A stretch of DNA of 9,987 nucleotides from Burkholderiales bacterium. GTDB taxonomy: Bacteria > Pseudomonadota > Gammaproteobacteria > Burkholderiales > Casimicrobiaceae. The translations under genes and the position numbers were made by a program. The stretch covers positions 1 through 9,987 of the forward strand of contig JANXNO010000424.1 of NCBI GenBank assembly GCA_025354075.1, in the 5' to 3' direction. The notes under the pieces are model-generated. The model was not told the origin of the DNA and searched no databases. It was given only the letters and a program-made list of their open reading frames with translations. This document shows positions 1 to 6,556 of this stretch, one piece after another (within the stretch, counting starts at the first letter, position 1; each line of letters starts with the position of its first letter).

Positions 1-1336
1 CTTTGGCGTCTGCCCAATTGCGATAACCGTTGATCCGCTCGTCAACCGGGAACACTTCTTTCGCGCCTGCCGCGAACTGAAGCTCTGCCATCGCGAGCAT
101 CGCCCGCTTCGCCGCGTCGAAAAAGTATGCATTAAGTTTGTAGTCAAGCTGCGGAAAACCGTCACTGAGTAGCTTGACGCTGCCGCCCGTGCTTTGCTCA
201 TGAAAACCATCGCGGCACAGCGCAATCGTCACCTGCGTATTTGGCATATTGGTGATGCGGTTACGATGGTGTTCGCTCATGCCATTCACACTAATCGCGT
301 AGAGCACAGGATGTACCGGTGGCACTTCCAGCTTAAATCCCATCGCGCCGTCGATGGCTTGCGTATGCAGAAAATGATCACTGTAGGTTGTTTGTGGTGC
401 GCCTTCCCAGCCTGCGACTTTTGCGCCCATGTCCGCGCCCGAGAGCAACGACGGATGCAGAAAAGTGCGATGCCCCAAACGCACATACGGATCAGGGGTT
501 TTTGAGCGCATCAGCAACGCAGGCGAGTTGATCGCACCGCCAGCGACCACGAAATGCTTTGCTACCACGCGCACCTTTGTGGCGCCCACGTCGTAACCCG
601 TGCCCTGCATGCTCACGCACTCCAGCGACTCCACTTTGCCGCCTTTGAATATCAGGCGCTCGGCACGCGCGCGACTCACCAGCACCGCACCGCGAGCCAA
701 CGCGGCTGGAATCGTCGTGACCAGCATCGATTGCTTGGCGTTGGTTGGGCAACCCATGCCGCAATAGCCGAGGTTGTAGCAGCCCTTCACGTTACGGCGA
801 ATGCGCTCAACCTTGATGCCAATTTTTTGTCCACCGCGTTCGAGCACCGCGTTGTTTTCATTCGGTGGTACGGCCCAATCGGTGATATTGGTGAGCTTCT
901 CGGCGAGTTTGAACCAGCCCTCCATATGCTCGTCGGTCAACTCGTTCAGACCGAAGCGTTCACGCCAGTATTTGAGCGTCGGCGACGGCGTGCGAAAGCT
1001 CGTCGTCCAGTTCACCGTGGTCGAGCCGCCGACCGTGCGTCCCTGCAAAATATTGATGGCCTTGTCTGCCGTTTTGCGCGACGCCGACTCCTGATAAAGC
1101 TGCGGATAGGCATCGGCCTCCAGCATGCGAAAGTCGCTGGACGTCTTCAACATCCCCTCTTCAATCATCACCACGTTAAGGCCCGTGTCTGACAGCACGT
1201 CAGCCGCGATGCCGCCGCCCGCGCCCGTGCCGATGATGCACACGTCGGCTTCAAGCACCGCATCCTTGCCCAACTGCGAAGCATCGATATGCAGCCAGCC
1301 TTTGTTGATGCCTTCGCGAATGGGATCAGAAATCAT
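1..1336 (-). CDS. GMC-family FAD-dependent oxidoreductase (C-terminus beyond window)
   Basis: Flavin-dependent alcohol/sugar dehydrogenase-type enzyme of the glucose-methanol-choline (GMC) family; the substrate cannot be told. 445 residues are visible, starting at ATG 1334-1336. The N-terminal Rossmann FAD-binding site is IIGTGAGGG (residues 34-42), with acidic residues E59/E60 at the end of the second strand. The GMC signature region GRTVGGSTTVNW is at 99-110, and the second signature-like stretch GGAINSPALLMRS is at 266-278. A cysteine group C186-x5-C192-x3-C196, followed by PTNAK, resembles the cysteine-rich segment of some bacterial GMC dehydrogenases. The catalytic His/Asn region near the C-terminus lies past the left edge. 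There is no signal peptide. It is the second gene after a small Tat-signal protein, 114 bases downstream in the same direction, which suggests joint export of a two-subunit periplasmic dehydrogenase. The family call is firm; the partner role is inferred. Confidence 0.9.
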   Translation of the reverse strand, partial: MISDPIREGINKGWLHIDASQLGKDAVLEADVCIIGTGAGGGIAADVLSDTGLNVVMIEEGMLKTSSDFRMLEADAYPQLYQESASRKTADKAINILQGRTVGGSTTVNWTTSFRTPSPTLKYWRERFGLNELTDEHMEGWFKLAEKLTNITDWAVPPNENNAVLERGGQKIGIKVERIRRNVKGCYNLGYCGMGCPTNAKQSMLVTTIPAALARGAVLVSRARAERLIFKGGKVESLECVSMQGTGYDVGATKVRVVAKHFVVAGGAINSPALLMRSKTPDPYVRLGHRTFLHPSLLSGADMGAKVAGWEGAPQTTYSDHFLHTQAIDGAMGFKLEVPPVHPVLYAISVNGMSEHHRNRITNMPNTQVTIALCRDGFHEQSTGGSVKLLSDGFPQLDYKLNAYFFDAAKRAMLAMAELQFAAGAKEVFPVDERINGYRNWADAK

Positions 1337-1363
1337 TATTTATTGATTGATTGTGGTTTGGCT

Positions 1364-1437
1364 CCCTCTCCCGCACCCGCAGCGACACAATTGTCGCTCG
1401 TAGCTCCGGAGTGGGGGGAGGGTTGCTGTGTCGCAAC
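1364..1437. repeat. Imperfect palindromic intergenic element (REP-like hairpin)
   Basis: Between the Tat-signal gene and the GMC gene lies a nested inverted repeat. The outer arms are CCCTCTCCC (1364-1372) and GGGGGGAGGG (1413-1422), which pair with a mismatch. The inner arms are AGCGACA (1381-1387) and TGTCGCT (1392-1398), perfectly paired around the loop CAAT. A second small hairpin, GTTGC/GCAAC, spans 1422-1437. There is no T-run, so it is not a classic intrinsic terminator. It may modulate expression between the two genes or be a dispersed REP-like element. Its copy number elsewhere is not visible here. Confidence 0.5.
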
Positions 1438-1450
1438 GATTTAGAAAATA

Positions 1451-1966
1451 TCAAGCCAGCTTTGGGGGCCCCGGATAGCCTGTTGATAGCCACGTTTTCG
1501 GTTCGGAATAGAAGCTGCCAAGCACCATGTCGTGCAGCGCGAAATAGACCTGCTGTTTGAGACCAATTGAGCTGTCGCGCAGGGCCAGCAGTGACTGCGC
1601 GACTGCGGGCGCTTCGCTCATGTCCCAGTTGCCACTGAAACCGAGAATCATGCGTGCCGGTTTGAGCGCGAGCAGGCCAAACAAATCGCCGACTTCACGT
1701 CGCGTGGACGGCGGAAAATTATCAATGAGCGCGCCCGCGGCAGCGACCACACGTGACAGCTCAGCGTCACGACTCGCGACATCGGCGGGCAATGCCGAGC
1801 CCAGCACGGCGGCCGCGACGACGCTCAACATGCCCGCATGCTTTTGCACGAGCGCGCCGCCCTTCGGAGCCGCGCTGGATGAGCCCATACGGGGCAATAC
1901 GAACGCCGCGCCTGCGGCAATCGCGCCCGCCACACCCACAAAAATGAATCTGCGCCGAGACCACAT
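1451..1966 (-). CDS. Tat-exported small subunit (gluconate 2-dehydrogenase subunit 3-like) partnering the GMC oxidoreductase
   Basis: A 171-residue protein starting MWSRRRFIF. It has a clear twin-arginine motif S3-R4-R5-R6-F7-I8, followed by a hydrophobic Ala/Gly-rich stretch (about 9-24), so it is predicted to be exported folded by the Tat system. The start at 1966 is chosen because AGGAGG (1981-1976) lies 9 bases upstream. A longer reading from 1975 would put its ATG directly against that site. The mature part is mostly helical, with FALHDMVLGSFYSEPKTW near the C-terminus. Small Tat-signal proteins of this size beside GMC enzymes are known as the small subunits of membrane-bound sugar/alcohol dehydrogenases, where they carry the signal-less catalytic subunit across the membrane. 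Assignment to that family rests on size, Tat signal and the adjacent gene rather than on a diagnostic motif. Confidence 0.75.
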   Translation of the reverse strand: MWSRRRFIFVGVAGAIAAGAAFVLPRMGSSSAAPKGGALVQKHAGMLSVVAAAVLGSALPADVASRDAELSRVVAAAGALIDNFPPSTRREVGDLFGLLALKPARMILGFSGNWDMSEAPAVAQSLLALRDSSIGLKQQVYFALHDMVLGSFYSEPKTWLSTGYPGPPKLA

Positions 1967-1975
1967 GTCGTGCAT

Positions 1976-1981
1976 CCTCCT
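1976..1981 (-). promoter_or_regulatory. Shine-Dalgarno AGGAGG that fixes the start of the Tat-signal protein
   Basis: A perfect AGGAGG on the minus strand, 9 bases before the ATG at 1966. The in-frame ATG at 1975 follows it with no spacer, so the shorter product, with the Tat motif directly at its N-terminus, is preferred. Confidence 0.75.
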
Positions 1982-2078
1982 GTTTTCCTGGCGCAATTCT
2001 AGGCAGGCATAGTAGAGCGAGTTGTCTACAGCCCGCTTGCGGCGACGCACCACTAAAGCGGCGCGCTATGCTGTGCAA

Positions 2079-2777
2079 ATGGCTAAAGCTGGCTCTCTCG
2101 AATCCGAACTGCGCAAGAACTTTACGGCGGCGCGTGCGCACCGCAACGTGGCTAATGCCGTGCCGCTCACATCCGCAGACCGCATGGCAGTGCGGGCCTT
2201 TCAGCAAGCACGTCTGGCACACACCCACGCCGACCTGCTGGAGTCGACACAATTTGGCCCTGCCGCACAATTTTTTCTGACCGAGCTCTACTCCACCGAA
2301 GACCTGACGCAGCGCGATGCCGACATCGAGCGCGTGATCAAGATTCTGGTGCGATTTTTGCCCGATAAGGCGCTCGCGACGCTGGCTGCCGCGCTTGAAA
2401 TGGACGCGTTATCCGAGCATCTGGATGGTGAAATGGTGACCGCCTTACGCGCCATTCAAGGCAATAAAGAACCGCTAAAAATTGACGCAAATCGTTATAA
2501 GCGCGCGTATAAAACGGTGGGACACGCCGATCAACGGCTGCAACAAATTGAGCTCACCCGATCCATTGGCGGCGCGCTTGACCAGCTCGCCCGCAAGCCC
2601 ATGCTGCGCGTGCTTCTCCGCATGATGCGCACGCCCGCCGTGGCGGGCGGCGTGGGCGGTTTGCATGAGTTTCTGGAGCGTGGCTACGCGGCGTTTGCGC
2701 ACATGAAAGACGGTCAGGCGTTCATCAGTTCAATCGCCAATCGCGAGCGGCAAGAACATGATCGACTGATGGGGTAG
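2079..2777 (+). CDS. FFLEELY-motif protein of unknown function
   Basis: A 232-residue, apparently cytosolic and largely helical protein with no signal peptide or membrane segment. It carries FFLTELYS at residues 65-72, followed by a conserved-looking stretch with paired acidic/basic residues (RDADIERVIKILVRFLP, 79-95). This matches the conserved hypothetical proteins named for their FFLEELY motif; no biochemical role is known to me. The C-terminal part has a Gly/Ala-rich turn (AVAGGVGG, 187-194) and ends in a charged helix. The start is uncertain. ATG 2079 has no convincing Shine-Dalgarno site, and the frame stays open upstream through GTG 2073 to TTG 2022. It is divergent from the Tat-signal gene and converges on the hydrolase gene with 19 bases between the stop codons. 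Confidence 0.8.
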   Translation: MAKAGSLESELRKNFTAARAHRNVANAVPLTSADRMAVRAFQQARLAHTHADLLESTQFGPAAQFFLTELYSTEDLTQRDADIERVIKILVRFLPDKALATLAAALEMDALSEHLDGEMVTALRAIQGNKEPLKIDANRYKRAYKTVGHADQRLQQIELTRSIGGALDQLARKPMLRVLLRMMRTPAVAGGVGGLHEFLERGYAAFAHMKDGQAFISSIANRERQEHDRLMG

Positions 2778-2796
2778 CCACCGTGACAGCGGCCGA

Positions 2797-3870
2797 CTAT
2801 TTACCGACGCGCGGCGCGTTTTGCAGGAATTCGACCAGTTGCTGCTTCCAGAATTTTGCCTGCCCGGTGGTGCCGTGACCCGCTGTCATTTCAGAACCCG
2901 GAATCAAAAATACGCGACCATTTTTCACCCGCTTGATCTCACGATCCATGATGCCCGTCTCGGGAGGATTACGCTCATCATCAGCGGCGTTGATCGCAAG
3001 CACCGCAGCCTGAATGCGCTCCAGCCCCGGCGACGGGTTGTAGTCGCGCGACGAGTCCCATTGATACAAATGATCGTTGGCGTCACCGACGAACGGCGCG
3101 GTTAAACGCTGATTCAGGATCGCATCCGCCTTCTCACGCGTTGGCGCCGCCTTGTACAGCCCCTGATTGCCGCCGAGTGTGGCCACGCCGAAAAACACCG
3201 ATGCAAACTGCAGGCTCTTGGGTTGTTTTGTGTAATTGCCGCCGTTCCACTCCGGGTCGTTTTTGATCGAATCGATGATCAAACGACGCAGCATCCAGTT
3301 GCGACTTGACATCTCCGACGGTTGCGCCGCCATCGGCACCAGCGCATCCATGAATTCAGGATGTTTCACGCCCCAGATCCACGTCTGCATGCCGCCCATC
3401 GAGTTACCTATAATCACGCGCAAGTGCTTGATGCCCAGGTGTTCGGTGAGCAGCCGGTACTGGCCGTCGACCATGTCGTCGTAGTTGTATTTGGGAAAGG
3501 CCGCGCGCAAGCCGTCCGACGGTTTGGTCGACTTACCGGTGCCAATCGCGTCGGGCAGGATCACGTAATAGCGGCTCGCGTCCAGCGGTTGGCCCGGCCC
3601 GAACAGCTCCCCCGCGAAGCCCGCATTGAGCATGCCGCTCCCCGAGCCCGTGGTGCCATGCAAAATCAACACCGGCTCGCCGGACGGCTCGCCCACCGTG
3701 ACATAGTTGATGCGCACTTCGGGCATCATTTCACCGGCGCTGAACCGGAAGTTTTGTAAGACGACGCTGGCCTCTTTCGGTGCTGGATAATCTGCGGCCG
3801 TGGCCGCGAGCGCGAACGATGCAAACGTCACGCAACACGCAATGCGCAGCAGCGGTTTCAGTAATTTCAT
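2797..3870 (-). CDS. Secreted alpha/beta hydrolase, MetX (homoserine acetyltransferase)-like fold
   Basis: A 357-residue alpha/beta-fold hydrolase. The N-terminus has a Sec signal peptide: basic MKLLKPLLR, a hydrophobic core to about residue 24, and a probable cut after ATAA near residue 26. The oxyanion-hole segment is LHGTTGSGSG (70-79). The nucleophile elbow GNSMGGMQ places Ser157. The acid is probably D297 or D298 in NAADDERNPPE, and the base is His332 in TAGHGTTG. The GNSMGGMQ elbow and overall layout resemble homoserine O-acetyltransferase-like proteins. A signal peptide argues against a cytosolic methionine-biosynthesis role and for a periplasmic esterase/acyltransferase of unknown substrate. 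The start at 3870 is set by AAGGAGGA just upstream; a longer frame to 3900 would hide the signal peptide. It is a single gene transcribed toward its convergent neighbour. Confidence 0.87.
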   Translation of the reverse strand: MKLLKPLLRIACCVTFASFALAATAADYPAPKEASVVLQNFRFSAGEMMPEVRINYVTVGEPSGEPVLILHGTTGSGSGMLNAGFAGELFGPGQPLDASRYYVILPDAIGTGKSTKPSDGLRAAFPKYNYDDMVDGQYRLLTEHLGIKHLRVIIGNSMGGMQTWIWGVKHPEFMDALVPMAAQPSEMSSRNWMLRRLIIDSIKNDPEWNGGNYTKQPKSLQFASVFFGVATLGGNQGLYKAAPTREKADAILNQRLTAPFVGDANDHLYQWDSSRDYNPSPGLERIQAAVLAINAADDERNPPETGIMDREIKRVKNGRVFLIPGSEMTAGHGTTGQAKFWKQQLVEFLQNAPRVGK

Positions 3871-3874
3871 GGCG

Positions 3875-3882
3875 TCCTCCTT
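3875..3882 (-). promoter_or_regulatory. Shine-Dalgarno AAGGAGGA of the secreted hydrolase
   Basis: A strong minus-strand ribosome-binding site 4 bases before the ATG at 3870. It supports the start that begins with the signal peptide rather than the one 10 codons upstream. Confidence 0.75.
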
Positions 3883-3996
3883 AATTGACAGCGGACGCAC
3901 TGTAACGCAGTCGGGTCAACACATCCGGTGCGAGTTCCGAATACAGCTTTCTGTTGAAATGCCCAGTTCATTTAGGCATGGGATGAATATTGGCTA

Positions 3997-4008
3997 TAAG
4001 TCGACTTA
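3997..4008. promoter_or_regulatory. Perfect palindrome TAAGTCGACTTA, possible operator
   Basis: A 12-base perfect inverted repeat about 127 bases upstream of the hydrolase start. Such symmetry fits a dimeric regulator site. However, no regulator gene is adjacent and no second copy was seen in the window, so its role is unproven. Confidence 0.3.
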
Positions 4009-4168
4009 ACGCATAAACCAGCACTACGCCCAGACTGAATGGGGGTTTCGGCGTTAAGCTGGGATTGATAACACAGGGCGACGCAGCGGCGGAAATTGTG
4101 CGAATGACGACACACATTGGCCGCATTTCTGCCAACGCAGCGGCAAAATCGGCGCTGACGAATCTAGC

Positions 4169-4184
4169 GCTTACCGCCGTAAGC
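4169..4184 (-). other. Small hairpin downstream of tRNA-Arg
   Basis: GCTTAC and GTAAGC pair perfectly around a 4-base loop, about 20 bases past the 3' CCA of the tRNA in its reading direction. No T-run follows. It could help end or process the tRNA transcript, but it is not a standard terminator. Confidence 0.3.
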
Positions 4185-4204
4185 CATTGTTTACGTTGAA
4201 TGTG

Positions 4205-4281
4205 TGGCGCGCCCGACAGGAGTCGAACCTGTGACCCTTGGCTTCGGAAACCAATACTCTATCCAGCTGAGCTACGGGCGC
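4205..4281 (-). tRNA. tRNA-Arg (anticodon CCG), CCA encoded
   Basis: A 77-base tRNA gene reading from 4281 down to 4205. The acceptor arms GCGCCCG and CGGGCGC pair over 7 bases, followed by discriminator G and an encoded CCA (4207-4205). The T arm is ACAGG-TTCGACT-CCTGT and the D arm is GCTC-AGCTGGATA-GAGT. The anticodon stem TTGGT/GCCAA, with one G-T pair, encloses the loop TTCCGAA, giving anticodon CCG (positions 4247-4245). It decodes CGG as arginine. tRNA 3' ends are frequent integration sites for mobile islands, but no integrase gene or duplicated 3' end is seen here. It is a single gene, not part of a tRNA cluster in this window. Confidence 0.97.
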
Positions 4282-4289
4282 AAGCTTTG

Positions 4290-4295
4290 ATTATA
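4290..4295 (-). promoter_or_regulatory. -10 box TATAAT of the tRNA-Arg promoter
   Basis: A consensus TATAAT on the minus strand, ending 8 bases before the mature tRNA 5' end. It implies a very short 5' leader. No good -35 match was found at the usual distance. Confidence 0.5.
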
Positions 4296-4324
4296 GGGGC
4301 GCATCCGTTGGCCGATAGCGTCGT

Positions 4325-4330
4325 TATAAT
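4325..4330 (+). promoter_or_regulatory. Candidate -10 box TATAAT for the cytochrome gene
   Basis: A consensus TATAAT on the plus strand 60 bases before the cytochrome start, in the short region divergent from the tRNA promoter. A matching -35 box is not evident, so the assignment is tentative. Confidence 0.4.
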
Positions 4331-4390
4331 CGTGGGTTGTTAAACGCTTGGATGTCGAGCGTTGCTTCAATTTAATTCAAAGCTACAGTC

Positions 4391-4885
4391 ATGAGCGAAG
4401 AACACGGCAGCCTGGTTAACACACCCAAACAACTGATCGTCATCTGTGTCGTTGCACTCGTGGTTCCGGTGGCCATCGCCTTGCTGGGATCGCAGTTGTT
4501 GAGCGGAAGCAAACACATTGACCGCACCGAGCCCAAACAGCTGGTTGAACAGCGCATCAAGCCGGTCGGCGAGCTAGTGAAACTCGACGGTGCGCCGCCG
4601 CCTGCGGCGCCAGCGGCGGGTGTGGTTGCCGTTGCCGCCAAAGCGAAGACGGGCGAAGAGGTCTACAACGGTGCCTGCGTGGCCTGTCACGGCGCTGGGA
4701 TTGCCGGCGCACCGAAGACAGGTGACAAAGCGTTATGGGCCCCGCGTATCGCGCAGGGCGTCAATGTGTTGTACGAACACGCGATCAAGGGTTTCAAAGG
4801 GATGCCTGCCAAAGGCGGTCAAGTCGCGCTGTCGGACGACGAGGTCAAGGCAGGCGTTGACTATCAGGTCGCCAAAGCCAAGTAA
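4391..4885 (+). CDS. Membrane-anchored monohaem c-type cytochrome (cytochrome c5-like)
   Basis: A 164-residue electron-transfer protein. Residues 14-38 form one hydrophobic segment that anchors it in the inner membrane, with the haem domain in the periplasm. A charged segment and a Pro/Ala-rich linker (about 67-84) separate the anchor from the class I cytochrome domain (about 85-164). The covalent haem site is C96-V-A-C99-H100, and the likely distal ligand is M138 in KGMPAKGG. This size and layout fit the small cytochrome c5-type proteins of betaproteobacteria, which pass electrons in the respiratory chain; the redox partner is not indicated. There is no clear Shine-Dalgarno site before ATG 4391. 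The gene ends with tandem stops (TAA TGA) and a strong terminator, so it appears to be a single-gene transcript. Confidence 0.9.
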   Translation: MSEEHGSLVNTPKQLIVICVVALVVPVAIALLGSQLLSGSKHIDRTEPKQLVEQRIKPVGELVKLDGAPPPAAPAAGVVAVAAKAKTGEEVYNGACVACHGAGIAGAPKTGDKALWAPRIAQGVNVLYEHAIKGFKGMPAKGGQVALSDDEVKAGVDYQVAKAK

Positions 4886-4905
4886 TGAACGCAACGTTCG
4901 TAATC

Positions 4906-4932
4906 AACGCGCCGCTGGGCGCGTTTTTTATT
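4906..4932 (+). terminator. Intrinsic terminator after the cytochrome gene
   Basis: AACGCGCC (4906-4913) and GGCGCGTT (4918-4925) pair perfectly around the loop GCTG, and a T-rich tail follows. It separates the cytochrome transcript from apaH, whose start lies 29 bases further on. Confidence 0.9.
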
Positions 4933-4961
4933 GCCCGGAACTTTAATAAGGGCGCACGGCG

Positions 4962-5792
4962 ATGAGCACCTACGTCGTCGGTGACATTCAGGGCTGTGAC
5001 GATGAACTGGGCGAACTGCTGCGCCTGATCCGATTTGATGCTGCGACCGATCACGTGTACTTCGTGGGCGATCTGGTCAACCGCGGGCCCAAGTCGGTCG
5101 AAGTGTTGCGTCGTGCGAAGGCGATGGCGGATCGTGGCGCTGCCGACAGCGTGCTCGGCAATCACGATTTCTTTTTGATCATGGCACTCGAAGGCTTTTC
5201 CGAACTGCATGATGGCGACACACTCCATCAGGTGCTGCGCGAGCCAGACGCGAGAGAACTGGTTGACTGGCTCCGGCATCGTCCCCTGTTGATTGAAGTC
5301 GACGACACAGTGATCGTCCACGCCGGGCTGCTGCCAGCCTGGACGGTGGCCGATGCGCGCATGCTGGCGCATGAGATTGAGCGTGAATTGCGCGGCCCGA
5401 ATTACCGCAGTTTTTTGCAGACACTGTTCGGCAACGAGCCGCGCAGCTGGCACGACAGTCTGAGCGGCGTGGCCCGCTCCCGCGCCACCGTCAACGCGTT
5501 CGCGCGGCTGCGTTTTTGCACACCCTTTTCTGAGATCGAATTCAGGGAAAAGCGCGAAGCATCGTTTGCGCCCAGGGGATTTTCGCCGTGGTTCAAGTTG
5601 CCGGGTCGTCGCTCGGCAAGCGCGCACGTGATCAGCGGTCATTGGTCGAGCGAAGGGCTTAGGCTGCTGCCCACTGTGAGTCTGCTCGATTCCGGCTGCC
5701 TTTGGGGTGGCGCGCTCACCGCCGTGCGATTACAGGATCGGGCCGTGTTTCAGGTGCCGAGCCAGCAGCCCGTCTCTTTACTTCAGGACTGA
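4962..5792 (+). CDS. apaH: Symmetrical bis(5'-nucleosyl)-tetraphosphatase ApaH
   Basis: A 276-residue metallophosphatase that hydrolyses diadenosine tetraphosphate (Ap4A) to two ADP and, in studied relatives, also removes nucleoside-tetraphosphate caps from RNA. The metal-binding blocks appear in order: GDIQGC (7-12, D8), GDLVNRGP (36-43, D37), GNHD (66-69, N67, H68), IVHAGL (118-123, H120) and SGHWS (225-229, H227). The Gln in GDIQGC is the usual ApaH form rather than the His of other family phosphatases. Length and full motif set match the family, so the gene looks intact. ATG 4962 has a moderate AAGGG site 9 to 10 bases upstream. The gene follows a strong terminator, so it must have its own promoter, which I could not pinpoint. 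Its 3' end overlaps the convergent acyltransferase gene by 10 bases. Confidence 0.96.
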   Translation: MSTYVVGDIQGCDDELGELLRLIRFDAATDHVYFVGDLVNRGPKSVEVLRRAKAMADRGAADSVLGNHDFFLIMALEGFSELHDGDTLHQVLREPDARELVDWLRHRPLLIEVDDTVIVHAGLLPAWTVADARMLAHEIERELRGPNYRSFLQTLFGNEPRSWHDSLSGVARSRATVNAFARLRFCTPFSEIEFREKREASFAPRGFSPWFKLPGRRSASAHVISGHWSSEGLRLLPTVSLLDSGCLWGGALTAVRLQDRAVFQVPSQQPVSLLQD

Positions 5793-6526
5793 AGCGCGGC
5801 GCGAATCCATGTCTCCGCGCGCAGGGCGACCTCACGCCGATTGAGCCCCGCGCACTGGATCGCACCGAGAAAACGCAGCTCGGCCACCACCCGCCCTTCG
5901 TGGTGGAGTGCATGCAGCGAATCAAGCAACGACATGTCGCCGATGTAGGCCGCGGCATCCGTCCGCGCACCGTCGGACGCCCGAAAGTAGCGAATCGCGA
6001 CCACCCACACTTCGCCCTCGGCGGCCACGATAGGCTCCAGCAACGATGCGTGAAATTTGAGCACGTCGTGACCAATGCTGGTGGTGCCTTCCGGAAACAC
6101 CGCCACCGTCTCGCCCGCAGCCAGCAAATCGTGCACCACGTGCTTCAGGCGATGCGTGTCTTTGCGGTCGTTTCGGTTGATAAATATGGTGCCCACGTTG
6201 TTCAACAGTCGTCCCGCCAACGGCCAGCGTTTCAGCTCAGACTTGGCGATGAAGTGGCAGGCGTGCTGCGTGTTGAGCGCAAATATGTCTGACCACGACA
6301 CGTGATTGGCTACCAGCGTGACCGGTTTGTCAGCGTCGGCCGGAAAGCCCACGGCTCGCACCTCGACCCCGGCCCGATGCAGAATTTCACGCGACCAGGA
6401 GCGAATAATGGCGTGGCGGTGATGCTGTTCACCTCGCGCAAATGCCGTGACCGACAGCAACAGGCCCCATAGCAATTGACTGGTCAGGCGCGCAATGCGC
6501 CACGCGAACGACAAACGGATCATCAT
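5783..6526 (-). CDS. 1-acyl-glycerol-3-phosphate acyltransferase (PlsC/OlsA-like)
   Basis: A 247-residue membrane-associated acyltransferase of the PlsC (LPLAT) family that transfers an acyl chain to a lysolipid, usually lysophosphatidate in phospholipid synthesis. All four family blocks are present: NHVSWSD (74-80, catalytic H75 and D80), GRLLNNVGTIFINR (105-118), VFPEGTTS (143-150) and VVAIRY (175-180). A hydrophobic N-terminal segment (about 12-29) probably anchors it in the inner membrane. Lyso-ornithine-lipid acyltransferases (OlsA) share these motifs, so the exact acceptor is open. The start is uncertain: GTG 6532, ATG 6526 and ATG 6523 are all close together behind a G-rich stretch, and 6526 is chosen as a compromise. 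It converges on apaH with a 10-base overlap and is divergent from the CsgG-like gene. Confidence 0.87.
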   Translation of the reverse strand: MMIRLSFAWRIARLTSQLLWGLLLSVTAFARGEQHHRHAIIRSWSREILHRAGVEVRAVGFPADADKPVTLVANHVSWSDIFALNTQHACHFIAKSELKRWPLAGRLLNNVGTIFINRNDRKDTHRLKHVVHDLLAAGETVAVFPEGTTSIGHDVLKFHASLLEPIVAAEGEVWVVAIRYFRASDGARTDAAAYIGDMSLLDSLHALHHEGRVVAELRFLGAIQCAGLNRREVALRAETWIRAALQS

Positions 6527-6556
6527 GCGCACGCCCCGCCCGGATGACCGTTTATC

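Larger units (their letters stand above)
3883..4204. other. Gene-free stretch between the hydrolase and the tRNA
   Basis: I see no supported gene in this stretch. It must hold the promoter of the minus-strand hydrolase, but no pair of convincing -35/-10 boxes stands out. Visible structure is limited to a perfect 12-base palindrome (3997-4008), a 10-base direct repeat ACGCAGCGGC (4081-4090 and 4135-4144), and a small hairpin next to the tRNA (4169-4184). Confidence 0.6.

Noticed and set aside
554..1192. Long plus-strand open frame of 212 codons opposite the GMC gene
   Set aside because: The translation is His/Ala/Arg-rich with no recognisable family. The opposite strand encodes a clear GMC oxidoreductase with all its motifs, so this is an antisense shadow.
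1996..2001. TAGAAT on the minus strand as a -10 box for the Tat-signal gene
   Set aside because: The position fits a short leader, but there is no acceptable -35 match at 16-18 bases, so it is not listed as a feature.
4205..4281. tRNA-Arg as an attachment site of a genomic island
   Set aside because: No integrase gene and no repeat of the tRNA 3' end was seen in the window on either side.
4845..5642. Minus-strand open frame of 265 codons opposite apaH
   Set aside because: ApaH on the plus strand is complete with every metal-binding motif. The antisense product matches nothing known and has no ribosome-binding site that I can see.
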